DNA from: Abelmoschus esculentus
Lineage: Eukaryota; Streptophyta; Magnoliopsida; Malvales; Malvaceae
DNA length: 64,000 nt
Direction of reading: 5' to 3'
NCBI GenBank assembly: GCA_035048815.1
Contig: JAUCBN010000054.1
Location: forward strand, 11,346,001-11,410,000
In this document: positions 36,901 through 47,561 of the stretch, in pieces
Numbering within the stretch: the first letter of the stretch is position 1
Layout of the letters: each line of letters opens with the position of its first letter
Notes under the pieces: model-generated
Databases searched by the model: none
Told to the model about the DNA's origin: nothing
The model's input: the letters and a program-made list of their open reading frames with translations, nothing else
Program-made: the position numbers and the translations under genes

Positions 36901-39900
36901 ACCTGAAAACTGAGAGACTTTTGCCTCTTTTACAAAATTCCTCTTAAAGGCACAAAAAAGGATCTTCCTCTGACCAGGCTTCAGGCCATCAACCATAGAA
37001 GGAATTGATCTTTGAAGATCAGCGATGGAAAACAGAATGAGCTCCTTATTAATGAAGTCGCTATAATTGATGAGCTTCTCATTGTGATCAAGGTGTGTGC
37101 CAGGCTGCAAAACATAAAAGCAAGAAAATTCCATCAAGAGGCTCACAATTTAGATTTTCTAGAATAAATGCACATTTAAAGTTAACATTAGCTGAAAATA
37201 ATTAAGACCTCAAACTGTCGCAGCCAATTCTTCCTTGCTTCTATCTTCTTCTTACTAAATGCAAGCTCAATTGAATCCCCATCCTGATCACCATCCCATA
37301 CAAATTCTTTCTTGTGCTTATCAATTTCTTTAAAGTAATCTTTCCCTTCAGCTGCTGTGCTTGTTCCCAACCCCTGCAACAAAATGATGATGTTAAAAAT
37401 AAAGGCTACAAAAGCAGAAACCAGTAGACAGCAAATCAATCCTGCTTAAGCCACGAACCTTATAGTACTTAATGGTCCACCCCTTTGTATTGCCACCCAG
37501 ACTTTCCTTCCAAGATTGGTATTCAGGCATGGAATAGAACGGTATTTCTTCCTTCTTTTTGTTGACCATGCGAGAAGCCTGTGCAAAAATCAAAAAGCAT
37601 AAATAACAAGAAAGCTTGTTGTAAGGCATTCAACATGCAAATTCTAGCCAGTATTACCTTCACAATAGGAGTTATAAACTCAACCATGAATGATTTTACT
37701 TTTAATAGTGATGGCCAAAAGGAATGAATAAAATTGATCAACAAACCCTTAATATGGGAACCATCATGATCCTGTGAGAAAAGCAAGGTGATCAGTCACT
37801 AGCATGGAGACAAGCAAAGACAGCAAAAGAGAAGCAAATTTCATGAGAAAACAGCTTCAGCAGGCACTAAACCTGATCGGTCATTATCATCAAATGCCCG
37901 TATCTCAAGGATTTGACATCTGTATACTCCTTGTTCTGCTGGAGTCCAAGAATCCGCTTGAGATTTTGTATTTCAGCATTTTCCATTAACTGCTTGTGGC
38001 TGGCTTCCCTTACATTGAGAAGCTTACCTCTCAAGGGGTAGACGCCATAGTGGTTTCGGCCTACAACAGAGAGGCCAGCCAACTGCAAAAAGTAAACATT
38101 GTTAGTGACAAAATGATTCACATAGTTACATTGCATCATAACAGAGAATTTATAAATTCAGAGCACACCGCAAGGGATTTTGCTGAATCCCCTTCAGTCA
38201 AAATCAATGTGCACTTTTCAGAATTCCTTCCTCCAGCATCATTAGCATCATCAAGCTTGGGGATCCCACGAATACTTCCTGACTTGGTTCCATCGGTCTT
38301 CTTAAGGTCTTTGTTATGCTTGAATTCCGCCCACTGGAGCAAACTATCAACAATTCCAGACTTTGTAACTTCAATGCATTTCACCAATCAAGAACCATAT
38401 TAGTTAGCAATTTACACCTTACAAAATCCTAAATACAAGCAAGTTATTTTAACTAACCTTTCTTCAAAAAATCTTCTGAAAGTTCACATTTAGAGCCGAA
38501 ACTGCTCTGCCGAAGTGTCAAAGTTTCCTTGGTTTGAGAATCAAAAGCAGGGTTGTCAATAAGAGCATTGACAAAAACCCACAGATGGTTTTTCACATTA
38601 TGTGCTTTGATGTTAGCATTCTTGTTCTTCTTATTTATGGCATTCATCACATAATTTGATATCTGATTGGTAACATAGTCGACATGGGTTCCACCCTTGA
38701 TCGTAGCTATGCTATTAACAAAGCTGACCTGTAAGTACAAAAAAATAATGATATAGTTATAATATATAAACAACTTTTAAAATATAATCTAAAACAGTTA
38801 AAAGATTGAAAAATACCTGCTGAAACTGTCCTTCACTGATACTCACACAAACTTCCCATCTAGGATTAACCTTCTCTGGAATCCTGGAAAAACAAACATC
38901 TTTGAATGAAGGAGGAACCTTCAATTGACATATGCAACAAACAGACAATGAAATCAATAATGCATACCTAGGAAGAGGTTCGGTCCTATTTTTTGAAGCA
39001 GCACTAAGATAGAGGTTGACATAATCTAGAAATGATTTCACTGCAATGCGTTTCCCGTTCAACTCAACCTTCACTGTCTTGCCCAGACAGCCTGCTAAAT
39101 CAAACACCCTCTTCCTCATCAATGCAACCACATCTTCCTCCAAGTGAGTCATGTTAAATTTGGCTAAGTCAGGCTTAAAAGTAACCTTTGTCCAATTATC
39201 ACCCTCCTTGCATTTCGTTATGACAGGCTCAGTTTTGTTTCCCATGTTGTTTGTAAATACCTACAAAACGAGCCAACAGTTTGAAACGAAATCAATTTCT
39301 CGTCATTAAGTAATACCCACATAACCAGTTTGAACAGCATCAAGTTAATCCAATAGCAAATCTTAATGTTAGAATTCTAAACCACGTCCTCATTATAACA
39401 AAGCCACGCTCATTTTTGCTTGACAAGGCAGTAACCAAGAAAAAGTTTGATCATAAACAAACCATAGTTCATAATCTTGAACAATATCAAATAAGTAAAC
39501 AAGACAGAAGATATTATTAAAAACGTCCTTACGCTCAGTTTCCCTATTTTTTTACTTCCCGAACCAGTTGCCCAGGGAGAAATCTGAAAAAAAGAAAAAG
39601 AGAAAACAATACCTGTTTATACTTCTTCTGCCGCTTTCCATCAGCAGTCTCGATAGTAAACTCTGTAGAAAATATATTCGTAAGCTTCGCACCGTAACCA
39701 TTTCTCCCACCTGTCGTCTTCTTAACAGTATCATCGTAATTACTGCTAGTCAACAAATGGCCAAAGATCAACTCCGGGACATAAACCTTTTCCTCCTGGT
39801 GAATCTCTACCGGGACCCCAGCACCGTTGTTGTAAACGGAGATCAAGTTCTGCTCCGCATCGATCACTACTTTAACAGAATCCATAGACGGATCCCGCTG

Positions 39901-40164
39901 CTTGTTGTCGGCAGCATTCACTAATATCTCATCGAAGATCTTGTAAAGTCCCGGCACGTATTTGATCTCGCGATGGATCATTTCATCGTTCTCGTAAACC
40001 CATAGCTTTTGTGCGTGTTGCTCAATCGAGCCGATGTAGGTATCCGGCCGGAGGAGGATGTGCTCCAATTGGCTCTTCTTTTGGTAGGTTTCTTCTATGG
40101 TTTTGGATGCGTTGATGTTTGCGTTGTTTCCGCTTTGCAGCGGAAGCTTTGAATCGGCAACCAT
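33902..40164 (-). CDS. TOP2: DNA topoisomerase II
   Basis: Nineteen exons on -: 40164-39613, 39260-38968, 38883-38817, 38728-38458, 38368-38169, 38082-37873, 37771-37658, 37578-37459, 37373-37209, 37104-36763, 36648-36515, 36432-36087, 36003-35817, 35730-35681, 35600-35178, 35089-34918, 34804-34743, 34658-34562, 34482-33902. All junction phases agree, giving 1461 residues, close to the usual plant length. The GHKL ATPase is in exon 1 (ILVNAADNK, GGRNGYGAKL). The TOPRIM domain has Glu453 in LTEGDSAKSLA and Asp532/Asp534 in DHDGSH. The catalytic tyrosine is Tyr788 in GGKDAASARYIF. The tail from about residue 1180 is rich in Lys, Ala and acidic residues and probably carries nuclear signals. The enzyme passes one DNA duplex through another to relieve tangles in replication and mitosis. 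No frame lesion was found. Confidence 0.97.
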
Positions 40165-40729
40165 GGCGGATTGGGGGAAAACGCTAGGGTTTCTGGCTGT
40201 TAGAAATGTTGATCGGACGGAGAGAAACGTTAGTTCTGTAGTTAATTAAGTGAATAGCCGTAGTACTTTGGGTTTGAAATTCAAAAAATGGGCGGGATTT
40301 TTGAAAATTTATAACGGGAACAACAAAGTTCTCATCGTTACGAATCTGAACGAGTGGATGATCCAACGGTTGTGCTTTGCTCTGTATCCTTTGTGTTCTA
40401 AAAGGAATTTTTTATAGAAAATTCTAAAGGAAATTACTAGAAGTTGCGGGTTTTTTATTAAAATAAGTGGTAATTAATAAATAAATTATATTATAAAATA
40501 TTTAAAATACTTTTTAAATTAAATAAGTATTTAATATTTTAAATTATTTTTTGTAATTTTTATTGTTAATTTTTATTATTTAACGCGTTTCTATTTCTTA
40601 AAATTTTATGAAACCTTTCGAGGATGTTTTGTATATATAAAAAACTTTTACATACCCAAGCCAAAGACGTGCTTGTATCTAAATTCATGCTAGAGTTTAT
40701 TAGCTCTGTCTCTAAATAATACTAGTAAG
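40165..40729. other. TOP2 promoter side and spacer
   Basis: The first about 220 bases are GC-richer and are the likely TOP2 leader and core promoter; the remainder is AT-rich. No ORF is supported. Confidence 0.4.
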
Positions 40730-41258
40730 TAGGAGTGATAATGAGCCTGTTCGGCTCATGAGCTATTCGGGTTCGGTTCGGTCTAAATTAGGTTCGAGTA
40801 AACTCGACTCGGGCTCAGGTTCAATTCGGAATCTAAATAAATCGAGCCGAGCTTACCCAAACTCAGCTCGAAAAAGCTCGTGAACAGGCTCGGAATAATT
40901 ATATATAAATATATATATTAAAAATAATTTGTTTAGCAAAGAAAAATAATAAAATAATTGAGAATAAATCAACTAAAAATAAATAAAATAAATTGAATAT
41001 TATCGACTAAAACAAATTTACAAAACTACAAATAATAAACAAAAAATAAACTATAAATAAATAATAAAACACAATAATATTGAAAATTGTCCATTTCGAG
41101 CCGAGCCTAACGAGCTTTGAGCCCGAACCGAACCCAATAATATTATTTTTGAGTCGAGCTCGAGCCTAAAATTCCAAACTCGATGAGCCTCGAGCCGAGT
41201 CCAGATATGCATGTTTCCGAGTCTGGTTTGGCTCGGGTTCGACTCATTATCACCCCTA
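40730..41258. mobile_element. hAT-type element, 529 bp
   Basis: The termini TAGGAGTGATAATGAGCC and, reverse-complemented, TAGGGGTGATAATGAGTC are well matched. The flanks CTAGTAAG (40722-40729) and CTTGTAAG (41259-41266) agree at 7 of 8. GAGCTCGAGCC-like tracts lie near both ends in opposite orientation, with an AT-rich centre. It is related to 32841-33301. Confidence 0.85.
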
Positions 41259-41289
41259 CTTGTAAGTCATTTGAATTCAGTTCAATTAA

Positions 41290-41750
41290 AATTCAGTTAA
41301 AGTTTAATTAAGTGAGTTTGATCTGAGGTGTTTTTTGTTTTTAAAATTATTTAGGTGAATAAAGTTTTATTTATATATAAAAAAGAGTTTGCTCCGAGAT
41401 CGAGTTTAGCTTGGGATCTTAACAAGTCGAATTGAATTAATTTAAATTCGGCTTGAAAAACTCGTGAACAAACTTGGAATAATTATATATATACTAAAAA
41501 TAATTTCTTTAATAAAATAAAAACAATAACTCGTTTTCGGAGTTATTTTATTTTGTTGTTAGTTATGAAATAATTTTTTAACAAGATATCATTTTTATAT
41601 AAAATATATAGTAGCCCGACGAGCTTTGACCTCAAACCTTATAATATTGTTTTTAGTCAAATTCAAGTTTAAAATTTTAAACTTATCATATTTTTGTTTT
41701 AGAAATGAATCAAATCTGACTAAACTCAAATCAAATCGTTATCACCCATA
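41290..41750. mobile_element. Degraded relative of the neighbouring hAT-type element
   Basis: The inner wording AAAAACTCGTGAACAAACTTGG then AATAATTATATAT (split here) matches the inside of the 40730 and 32841 elements. The right end (GTTATCACCCATA) still resembles a terminus. The left end is not recognisable. Confidence 0.5.
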
Positions 41751-42389
41751 GACCGGCTCCTACGATCCCCCTTAGCGGTGGCATCCAATAGTCGATATAT
41801 GTAGGGTTGAAATCTTAATATTTGTAATATCCTCTCCTATTTCTGAACCACGATCTTATTTGTATAAAAATCTCTCGTCCTGATAACAAAATATAAGTAA
41901 CATTGTCATTCCAGTATCTTTATTATAAATAAATCGTGATTTGATATAATAATTTTAATTTTTAAATTTATATATTTTATCAAACTTAATTTAATTAAAT
42001 AAATTTAATTTTTATATTTAAAATTTTTAACACATAATACATCTTTTTATCATTTGTCATGCACTTTATTATTATTTATTAAAAGATACAATAATTATAT
42101 AGTCATAATTATTTTATTACTAAATATCTAAAAATTTAATGCAATAGAATCACTATAAAACCAATGTAACCTATTAAAAAACACAATTATTTTACTAATA
42201 ATATTTTAAATATAAATATTATTTTAATATTTTTTAAATTAAAATTATTTTTTATAATAAAAGATAAAATATTATTGATCAATTAATTTGTGTTCATAAT
42301 AATAACATTAATATTGTCGTCTAATAAGGTTAAAACCTCATTAGGAAGAAAAGAAAATAAATATATATTATAATTATTTTGAAAAAATA
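41751..42389. other. AT-rich spacer
   Basis: Very AT-rich sequence with no gene, RNA gene or clear repeat that I can name. Confidence 0.4.
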
Positions 42390-42770
42390 GTTTAGTCATC
42401 TTATCGGCAACCATATTTGCTTCATGATGTATATGAATAAATTTAAATCTTCATAGATATTGGAGAAAGACAACTATGTGGTAAAGGAACGTAGAGCATA
42501 AATTTATTAAAACTAGATTATTTAATAGCCTAATTGCCTGTAAACTATCAGACTCTATTATGATGAAATCAATTTTCAAATTAGCGGCACATTTAAACCC
42601 TTCGTAAATGGCCCAAAGATCAATTTCTAAAATTGAACACTTACCAACAAACCTTAAAAAACCAATAATCCAACCTCTGGTAACATTTTGAATAACTCCT
42701 CCACAAGAGGCTACTCCATCCGTTTTTTTTTTTTTGCACCATCTACATTTACCTTCAAGGATCCTTCCTC
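42390..42770 (-). mobile_element. LINE RNase H-domain relic
   Basis: Read on -, the segment gives DGVASCGGVIQNVTRGWIIG, then FRFVGKCSILEIDLWAIYEG and IIIESDSLQAIRL. This is the RNase H (RVT_3-type) domain found at the C-terminus of plant LINE polyproteins. It is broken at both ends and stands alone. Confidence 0.72.
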
Positions 42771-43859
42771 AAATTGAATTTACACAAACTCGTTTTTCTT
42801 GAGAACAATTTTAGTTAAAAACTCCATGGCATCTCATGAACTAAAACCTGTTATGAATCGTGAAACAATCTCAAACTGCACCTTAAAATAATATCACGTT
42901 AAAAAGTATCACATTAAAAAATATCATGTTTAAACACACGTTTATTTTTAAAGAGTCAAATATTCTACAGTAAGATCCCAAAAAAAATTCCACAATTATC
43001 TAAGTAGTTCAAAAATAATCACTGTTCACAATTATCAGTATCCTCATAAGCTTTCCTCCATACTACACAACCTGAAAAATATTTTAAATGTGGACAATTA
43101 AAGGATTAATTTTTAAGTTTGAGATGAATCTCTCAATTTTTTATGATATATATACATGGATATATAAAAATATAAAGAAATATTGTTACATATAAAAATA
43201 TCTATATATATATCTTATATAATTAGAGAAAATTATTTAAACTGGAATCAAATCATATTATAACTTGATAAATAATTACAATTAAATATTTATAGGAACT
43301 TAAAAACTCGATTCGACTCGAATTTTTTAAACTCAACTCGAACCGAAAAATTTCAAATAAAGTTTGAGTTGTAAAATCTGATTTGTCAACTCGAATAACT
43401 CAAAATTTTTTAACTCAACTCGACTCGATCGAATACTCACCTTTACCTGCTACACCAAAGATATACCTCACCACACATAGAAACCAGTATGCTTATTCAA
43501 AGAAACTGATATCAAATCTAAGCATTTAAAATTAAATTAACATAATATACAAATTTTGAGACAAATTATCATTATTATACCAAAACTCATTGACCGTTCA
43601 TTTTCATTTTAATAGTATAACAATTTATTTTTTTAATTAAACTTTAATTAATGATCAAATTATAACTTTAAAAAATAACCGTTTGTAATTGGATTCATAA
43701 TTGATGAATTGATCTGATCTGTCTTTTATGGTAAGAATATATAAAGAGAAGAATTCTATTCAAAAGAATATCCAGAGAAGAATTGTTATACGCGTAAAGC
43801 AAAGAAGCAGAGAAACGGAAGAAGAGGGATTCTTGTTCCTGCGTTGAGGAAAACAAGTG
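42771..43859. other. AT-rich spacer, GAGTCGAGTT-type repeat, RH42 promoter
   Basis: No gene. Between about 43,295 and 43,445, read on -, the wording GTGAGTATTCGATCGAGTCG and GAGTTGAGTT matches the repeat inside each X8 array unit (14,730-14,880 and its copies), so it is a dispersed family. The last about 120 bases are the likely RH42 promoter and leader. A probable leader intron runs about 43860-43976 (donor GTGAGT, acceptor ATCTAG). Confidence 0.5.
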
Positions 43860-44012
43860 GTGAGTTCACTTCACATTCGTCAGGTTTTTGTTTCGTTTAA
43901 TTGATTATAATTCGATTCCTTCTGTTTATTTGCAATTCCATAATTCCTTTCTTCTTTTCTTTTGTTTATAATCTAGGGAGAGTTTATTTTGTTTTTAGGG
44001 TTTTTCTGAGAA

Positions 44013-47000
44013 ATGGAAGATTCAGAGAAGAGGAGGAAACGTGAGAGGAGGGATAGGGATAGAGAACGCCGTCGTTATGAGAGAGAGAAGAGCAGCGGTT
44101 CCGATAGGGAGAAGGAGAGGGACAAGGAAAAGTACAGGGAACGGCGTCATTCTCAGAGGGAGAAGAGCAGTGATTCCGATAGAGAGGAGAGGGGAAAAGA
44201 AAAGCATAGGGAACGGCGTCGTTCTGAGAGGGAGAAGAGCAGCGATTCCGATAGAGAGGAGAGGGGAAAAGAAAAGCATAGAGAACGACGTCGTTCTGAG
44301 AGGGAGAAGAGCAGTGATTCCGATAGGGAGATGGAGAGGGACAAGGAAAAGCATAGGGAACGGCCTCATTCTCAGAGGGAGAAGAGCAGCGATTCCGATA
44401 GAGAGAAGGAGAGGGAAAAGGAAAAACATCGAGAAAGAGGGAGGGAAAAGAAAGATAGAGAACGGGAGAAAGAAAAGGAGAGGGAAAGAGCTAGGGAGAA
44501 GGAAAGGGAAAAGCGTGAAAGGGAAAGAGAGAAGAGAGAAAGGGAAAAAGAAAGAGAAAAGAAATTGAGGGAAAGGGTGAAGCGGAGGGAATATGATAGT
44601 GATGCTAGTAAGGAGGAGGAGTGGCATAGGAAGCGTCGAAGGAGGGGACGGGATGATGATGGTGCCGGTAACGATGATTATAAGGAAAGAGAGAGCAAAT
44701 CCAATAGAGGAGAGAGTTCAAGAATGGTAAGAGTTGAGGAGGAAGAAGAGTTGGAGAAGAAAGGGAAGATGAGTAAAGAAGAGGAGATGGAAGATGAGCA
44801 GCGTAAGTTGGATGAGGAGATGGAGAAAAGGAGGAGGAGGGTTCAAGAATGGCAAGAGTTGAGGAGGAAGAAGGAAGAGGCGGAGAAGGAAAAACGTGGT
44901 GAAGGGAATGTTGTGGAGGAGGGGGAGCCTAAGGTCGGTAAAGCTTGGACTCTTGAAGGGGAATCAGATGACGATGAAGCTGGATCTCCAATGAAATCGG
45001 AGATGGATATGGATGTTGACAATAACGAGAATTCTAAGCCTGACAACAAGGAAATTGGTGATACAATGATTGAAGGTGGGAATTCTGAGAATGGAAAAGA
45101 AGAAATGGTTTTTGACCAAAATGGGGGTAATGGGACTGCTGAGGATGAAGACGAAATCGATCCCTTAGATGCATTTATGAATTCAATGGTGTTACCTGAA
45201 GTTGAGAAGCTAAGTAATGTCGTTGTTGATCCTCCTCCTGGTGATAACAATGGGGAGTTTAAGAATGATAAAAAAGATGGCTTGAGTAATGGTGGAAAGC
45301 AGCAGCCAAAGAAAGGTCCGAACAAGGCACTTGGGAGAATCATTCCTGGGGAAGATTCAGATTCTGATTATGGGGATATTGAGATTGATGAAGAAAATTT
45401 GGAAGATGAAGATGATGATGAGTTCATGAAAAGGGTAAAGAAGACAAAAGCTGAAAAACTTTCAATTGTTGACCACTCAAAGATTGATTATAAACCATTC
45501 AGGAAAATTTTCTATATTGAAGTTAAGGAGATCTCTAGAATGACACCTGAGGAAGTGACTGCTTACAGGAAGGAATTGGAACTGAAGTTACATGGAAAGG
45601 ATGTGCCGAAACCAATCAAAACCTGGCATCAAACTGGCCTCACAAGTAAAATATTAGAGACAATAAGAAAGCATAATTTTGAGAAGCCAATGCCGATTCA
45701 AGCTCAGGCATTGCCCACAATTATGAGTGGTCGAGACTGCATTGGCATAGCAAAAACCGGCTCCGGTAAAACCCTTGCTTTTGTGCTACCTATGTTAAGG
45801 CATATTAAAGATCAGCCACCTGTAGTAGCCGGAGATGGACCTATTGGACTCATTATGGCACCTACAAGGGAGCTTGTCCAGCAGATTCATAGTGACATAA
45901 AGAAGTTTACCAAGGCAATGGGAATCAGATGTGTTCCTGTCTATGGAGGTTCTGGTGTGGCCCAGCAGATTAGCGAATTGAAGCGAGGAACAGAAATTGT
46001 TGTATGTACTCCAGGTAGGATGATTGATATACTTTGTACTAGTGGAGGGAAAATTAGCAATCTGCGTAGAGTGACGTACTTGGTTATGGATGAAGCTGAC
46101 AGGATGTTTGATATGGGTTTTGAACCTCAAATTACTCGAATTGTTCAAAATATTCGTCCTGATCGCCAAACTGTTCTATTTTCAGCCACTTTCCCTCGCC
46201 AGGTTGAGATTTTGGCCCGTAAAGTGTTGAATAAACCTGTTGAAATACAGGTCGGTGGGAGAAGTGTTGTGAACAAGGACATAACTCAGTTGGTGGAGAT
46301 GAGGCCAGAAAGTGAAAGGTTCCTAAGATTGTTGGAACTTCTAGGTGAATGGTATGAGAAGGGGAAAATTCTTATTTTTGTCCACTCCCAAGAAAAGTGT
46401 GATTCTTTGTTTAGGGATTTGCTCAAACATGGTTACCCTTGCCTGTCACTTCATGGGGCCAAGGATCAGACTGATCGGGAATCCACCATTTCTGATTTTA
46501 AGAGCAATGTCTGCAATTTGTTGATTGCAACTAGTGTTGCAGCTAGGGGTTTAGATGTAAAGGAGCTCGAATTGGTGATTAATTTTGATGTTCCAAATCA
46601 TTACGAGGATTATGTTCATCGTGTTGGTAGGACTGGTAGAGCTGGGCGGAAAGGTTGTGCTATAACATTTATCTCCGAGGATGATGCAAGATATGCACCA
46701 GATCTTGTAAAAGCTTTAGAACTCTCTGAGCAAGTTGTTCCTGATGACCTGAAAGCACTTGCAGATGGCTTTATGGCAAAAGTAAATCAGGGACTTGAGC
46801 AGGCCCATGGAACAGGTTATGGTGGAAGTGGCTTTAAATTCAATGAAGAGGAGGATGAAAAAAGAAAAGCAGCGAAGAAAGCACAAGCAAAGGAATATGG
46901 GTTTGAGGAAGACAAATCAGATTCAGAAGATGAAGATGAAGGGGTGCGGAAGGCTGGTGGTGACATATCACAACAGGCAGCACTTGCTCAGATAGCTGCC

Positions 47001-47561
47001 ATGGCTGCTGCCTCCAAAGCTAGTACTGGTTTGATGCAGAATCCTCTATCATCTGCTCAACTGCTTCCAAATGCTGTATTGCCTATTTCTCTTCCTGGTG
47101 TACTAGGTGTTTCAATGCCCGGTACTGCAGCAGTTGTTGCTGGTAGTGTGTTACCTGGTCTTCCAAATGAAGAGGCTGCTCGAAAAGCTGCACTGCAAGC
47201 CGCTCTCAATTTACAGCATAACCTAGCTAAGATTCAAGCTGATGTTATGCCTGAACATTATGAAGCCGAGTTGGAAATTAATGAATTTCCGCAAAATGCT
47301 CGATGGAAGGTTACCCACAAGGAAACTTTGGGCCCAATATCAGAATGGACTGGAGCTGCCATTACTACAAGGGGCCAGTATTTTCCACCTGGTCGGATCC
47401 CAGGACCAGGAGAACGGAAACTTTACTTGTTCATTGAGGGGCCTACTGAGGTATCTGTTAAGAGAGCTAAGGCAGAACTGAAACGGGTCCTGGAAGACAT
47501 CTCACACCAGTCCTTACAACTTCCTGGTGGGACTCAACCCGGCAGATACCAAGTTCTGTAG
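44013..47561 (+). CDS. RH42: DEAD-box RNA helicase, PRP5/RH42 type
   Basis: Uninterrupted CDS of 1182 codons. Residues 1-200 are almost wholly Arg/Glu/Lys/Asp/Ser and include five 24-residue repeats of the type REKSSDSDREERGKEKHRER. A Glu/Lys coiled-coil-like stretch and an acidic part follow (to about 480). The helicase core has all main motifs: Q-motif region (KPMPIQAQALP), motif I AKTGSGKT at 580-587, PTRELVQQ, DEAD at 693-696, SAT at 724-726, and HRVGRTGR at 869-876. A KH-like C-terminal extension ends in LPGGTQPGRYQVL. Length and layout match plant RH42/RCF1 and yeast Prp5, a nuclear ATPase that remodels U2 snRNP during branch-site recognition; the role here is inferred. The lack of introns in the CDS suits this group. 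Confidence 0.95.
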   Translation: MEDSEKRRKRERRDRDRERRRYEREKSSGSDREKERDKEKYRERRHSQREKSSDSDREERGKEKHRERRRSEREKSSDSDREERGKEKHRERRRSEREKSSDSDREMERDKEKHRERPHSQREKSSDSDREKEREKEKHRERGREKKDREREKEKERERAREKEREKREREREKREREKEREKKLRERVKRREYDSDASKEEEWHRKRRRRGRDDDGAGNDDYKERESKSNRGESSRMVRVEEEEELEKKGKMSKEEEMEDEQRKLDEEMEKRRRRVQEWQELRRKKEEAEKEKRGEGNVVEEGEPKVGKAWTLEGESDDDEAGSPMKSEMDMDVDNNENSKPDNKEIGDTMIEGGNSENGKEEMVFDQNGGNGTAEDEDEIDPLDAFMNSMVLPEVEKLSNVVVDPPPGDNNGEFKNDKKDGLSNGGKQQPKKGPNKALGRIIPGEDSDSDYGDIEIDEENLEDEDDDEFMKRVKKTKAEKLSIVDHSKIDYKPFRKIFYIEVKEISRMTPEEVTAYRKELELKLHGKDVPKPIKTWHQTGLTSKILETIRKHNFEKPMPIQAQALPTIMSGRDCIGIAKTGSGKTLAFVLPMLRHIKDQPPVVAGDGPIGLIMAPTRELVQQIHSDIKKFTKAMGIRCVPVYGGSGVAQQISELKRGTEIVVCTPGRMIDILCTSGGKISNLRRVTYLVMDEADRMFDMGFEPQITRIVQNIRPDRQTVLFSATFPRQVEILARKVLNKPVEIQVGGRSVVNKDITQLVEMRPESERFLRLLELLGEWYEKGKILIFVHSQEKCDSLFRDLLKHGYPCLSLHGAKDQTDRESTISDFKSNVCNLLIATSVAARGLDVKELELVINFDVPNHYEDYVHRVGRTGRAGRKGCAITFISEDDARYAPDLVKALELSEQVVPDDLKALADGFMAKVNQGLEQAHGTGYGGSGFKFNEEEDEKRKAAKKAQAKEYGFEEDKSDSEDEDEGVRKAGGDISQQAALAQIAAMAAASKASTGLMQNPLSSAQLLPNAVLPISLPGVLGVSMPGTAAVVAGSVLPGLPNEEAARKAALQAALNLQHNLAKIQADVMPEHYEAELEINEFPQNARWKVTHKETLGPISEWTGAAITTRGQYFPPGRIPGPGERKLYLFIEGPTEVSVKRAKAELKRVLEDISHQSLQLPGGTQPGRYQVL
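44079..44440. repeat. Five 72-bp coding repeats in RH42
   Basis: A 72-bp unit encoding EREKSSDSDREERGKEKHRE plus about four more residues is present about five times. The two central copies are nearly identical in DNA and the outer ones are more varied. This is the charged N-terminal repeat of the helicase. Copy number may vary between alleles. Confidence 0.85.

Noticed and set aside
44022..44627. 201-codon antisense ORF in RH42
   Set aside because: A by-product of the GAG/AGA-rich repeat; its product is low-complexity Leu/Phe/Pro/Ser.
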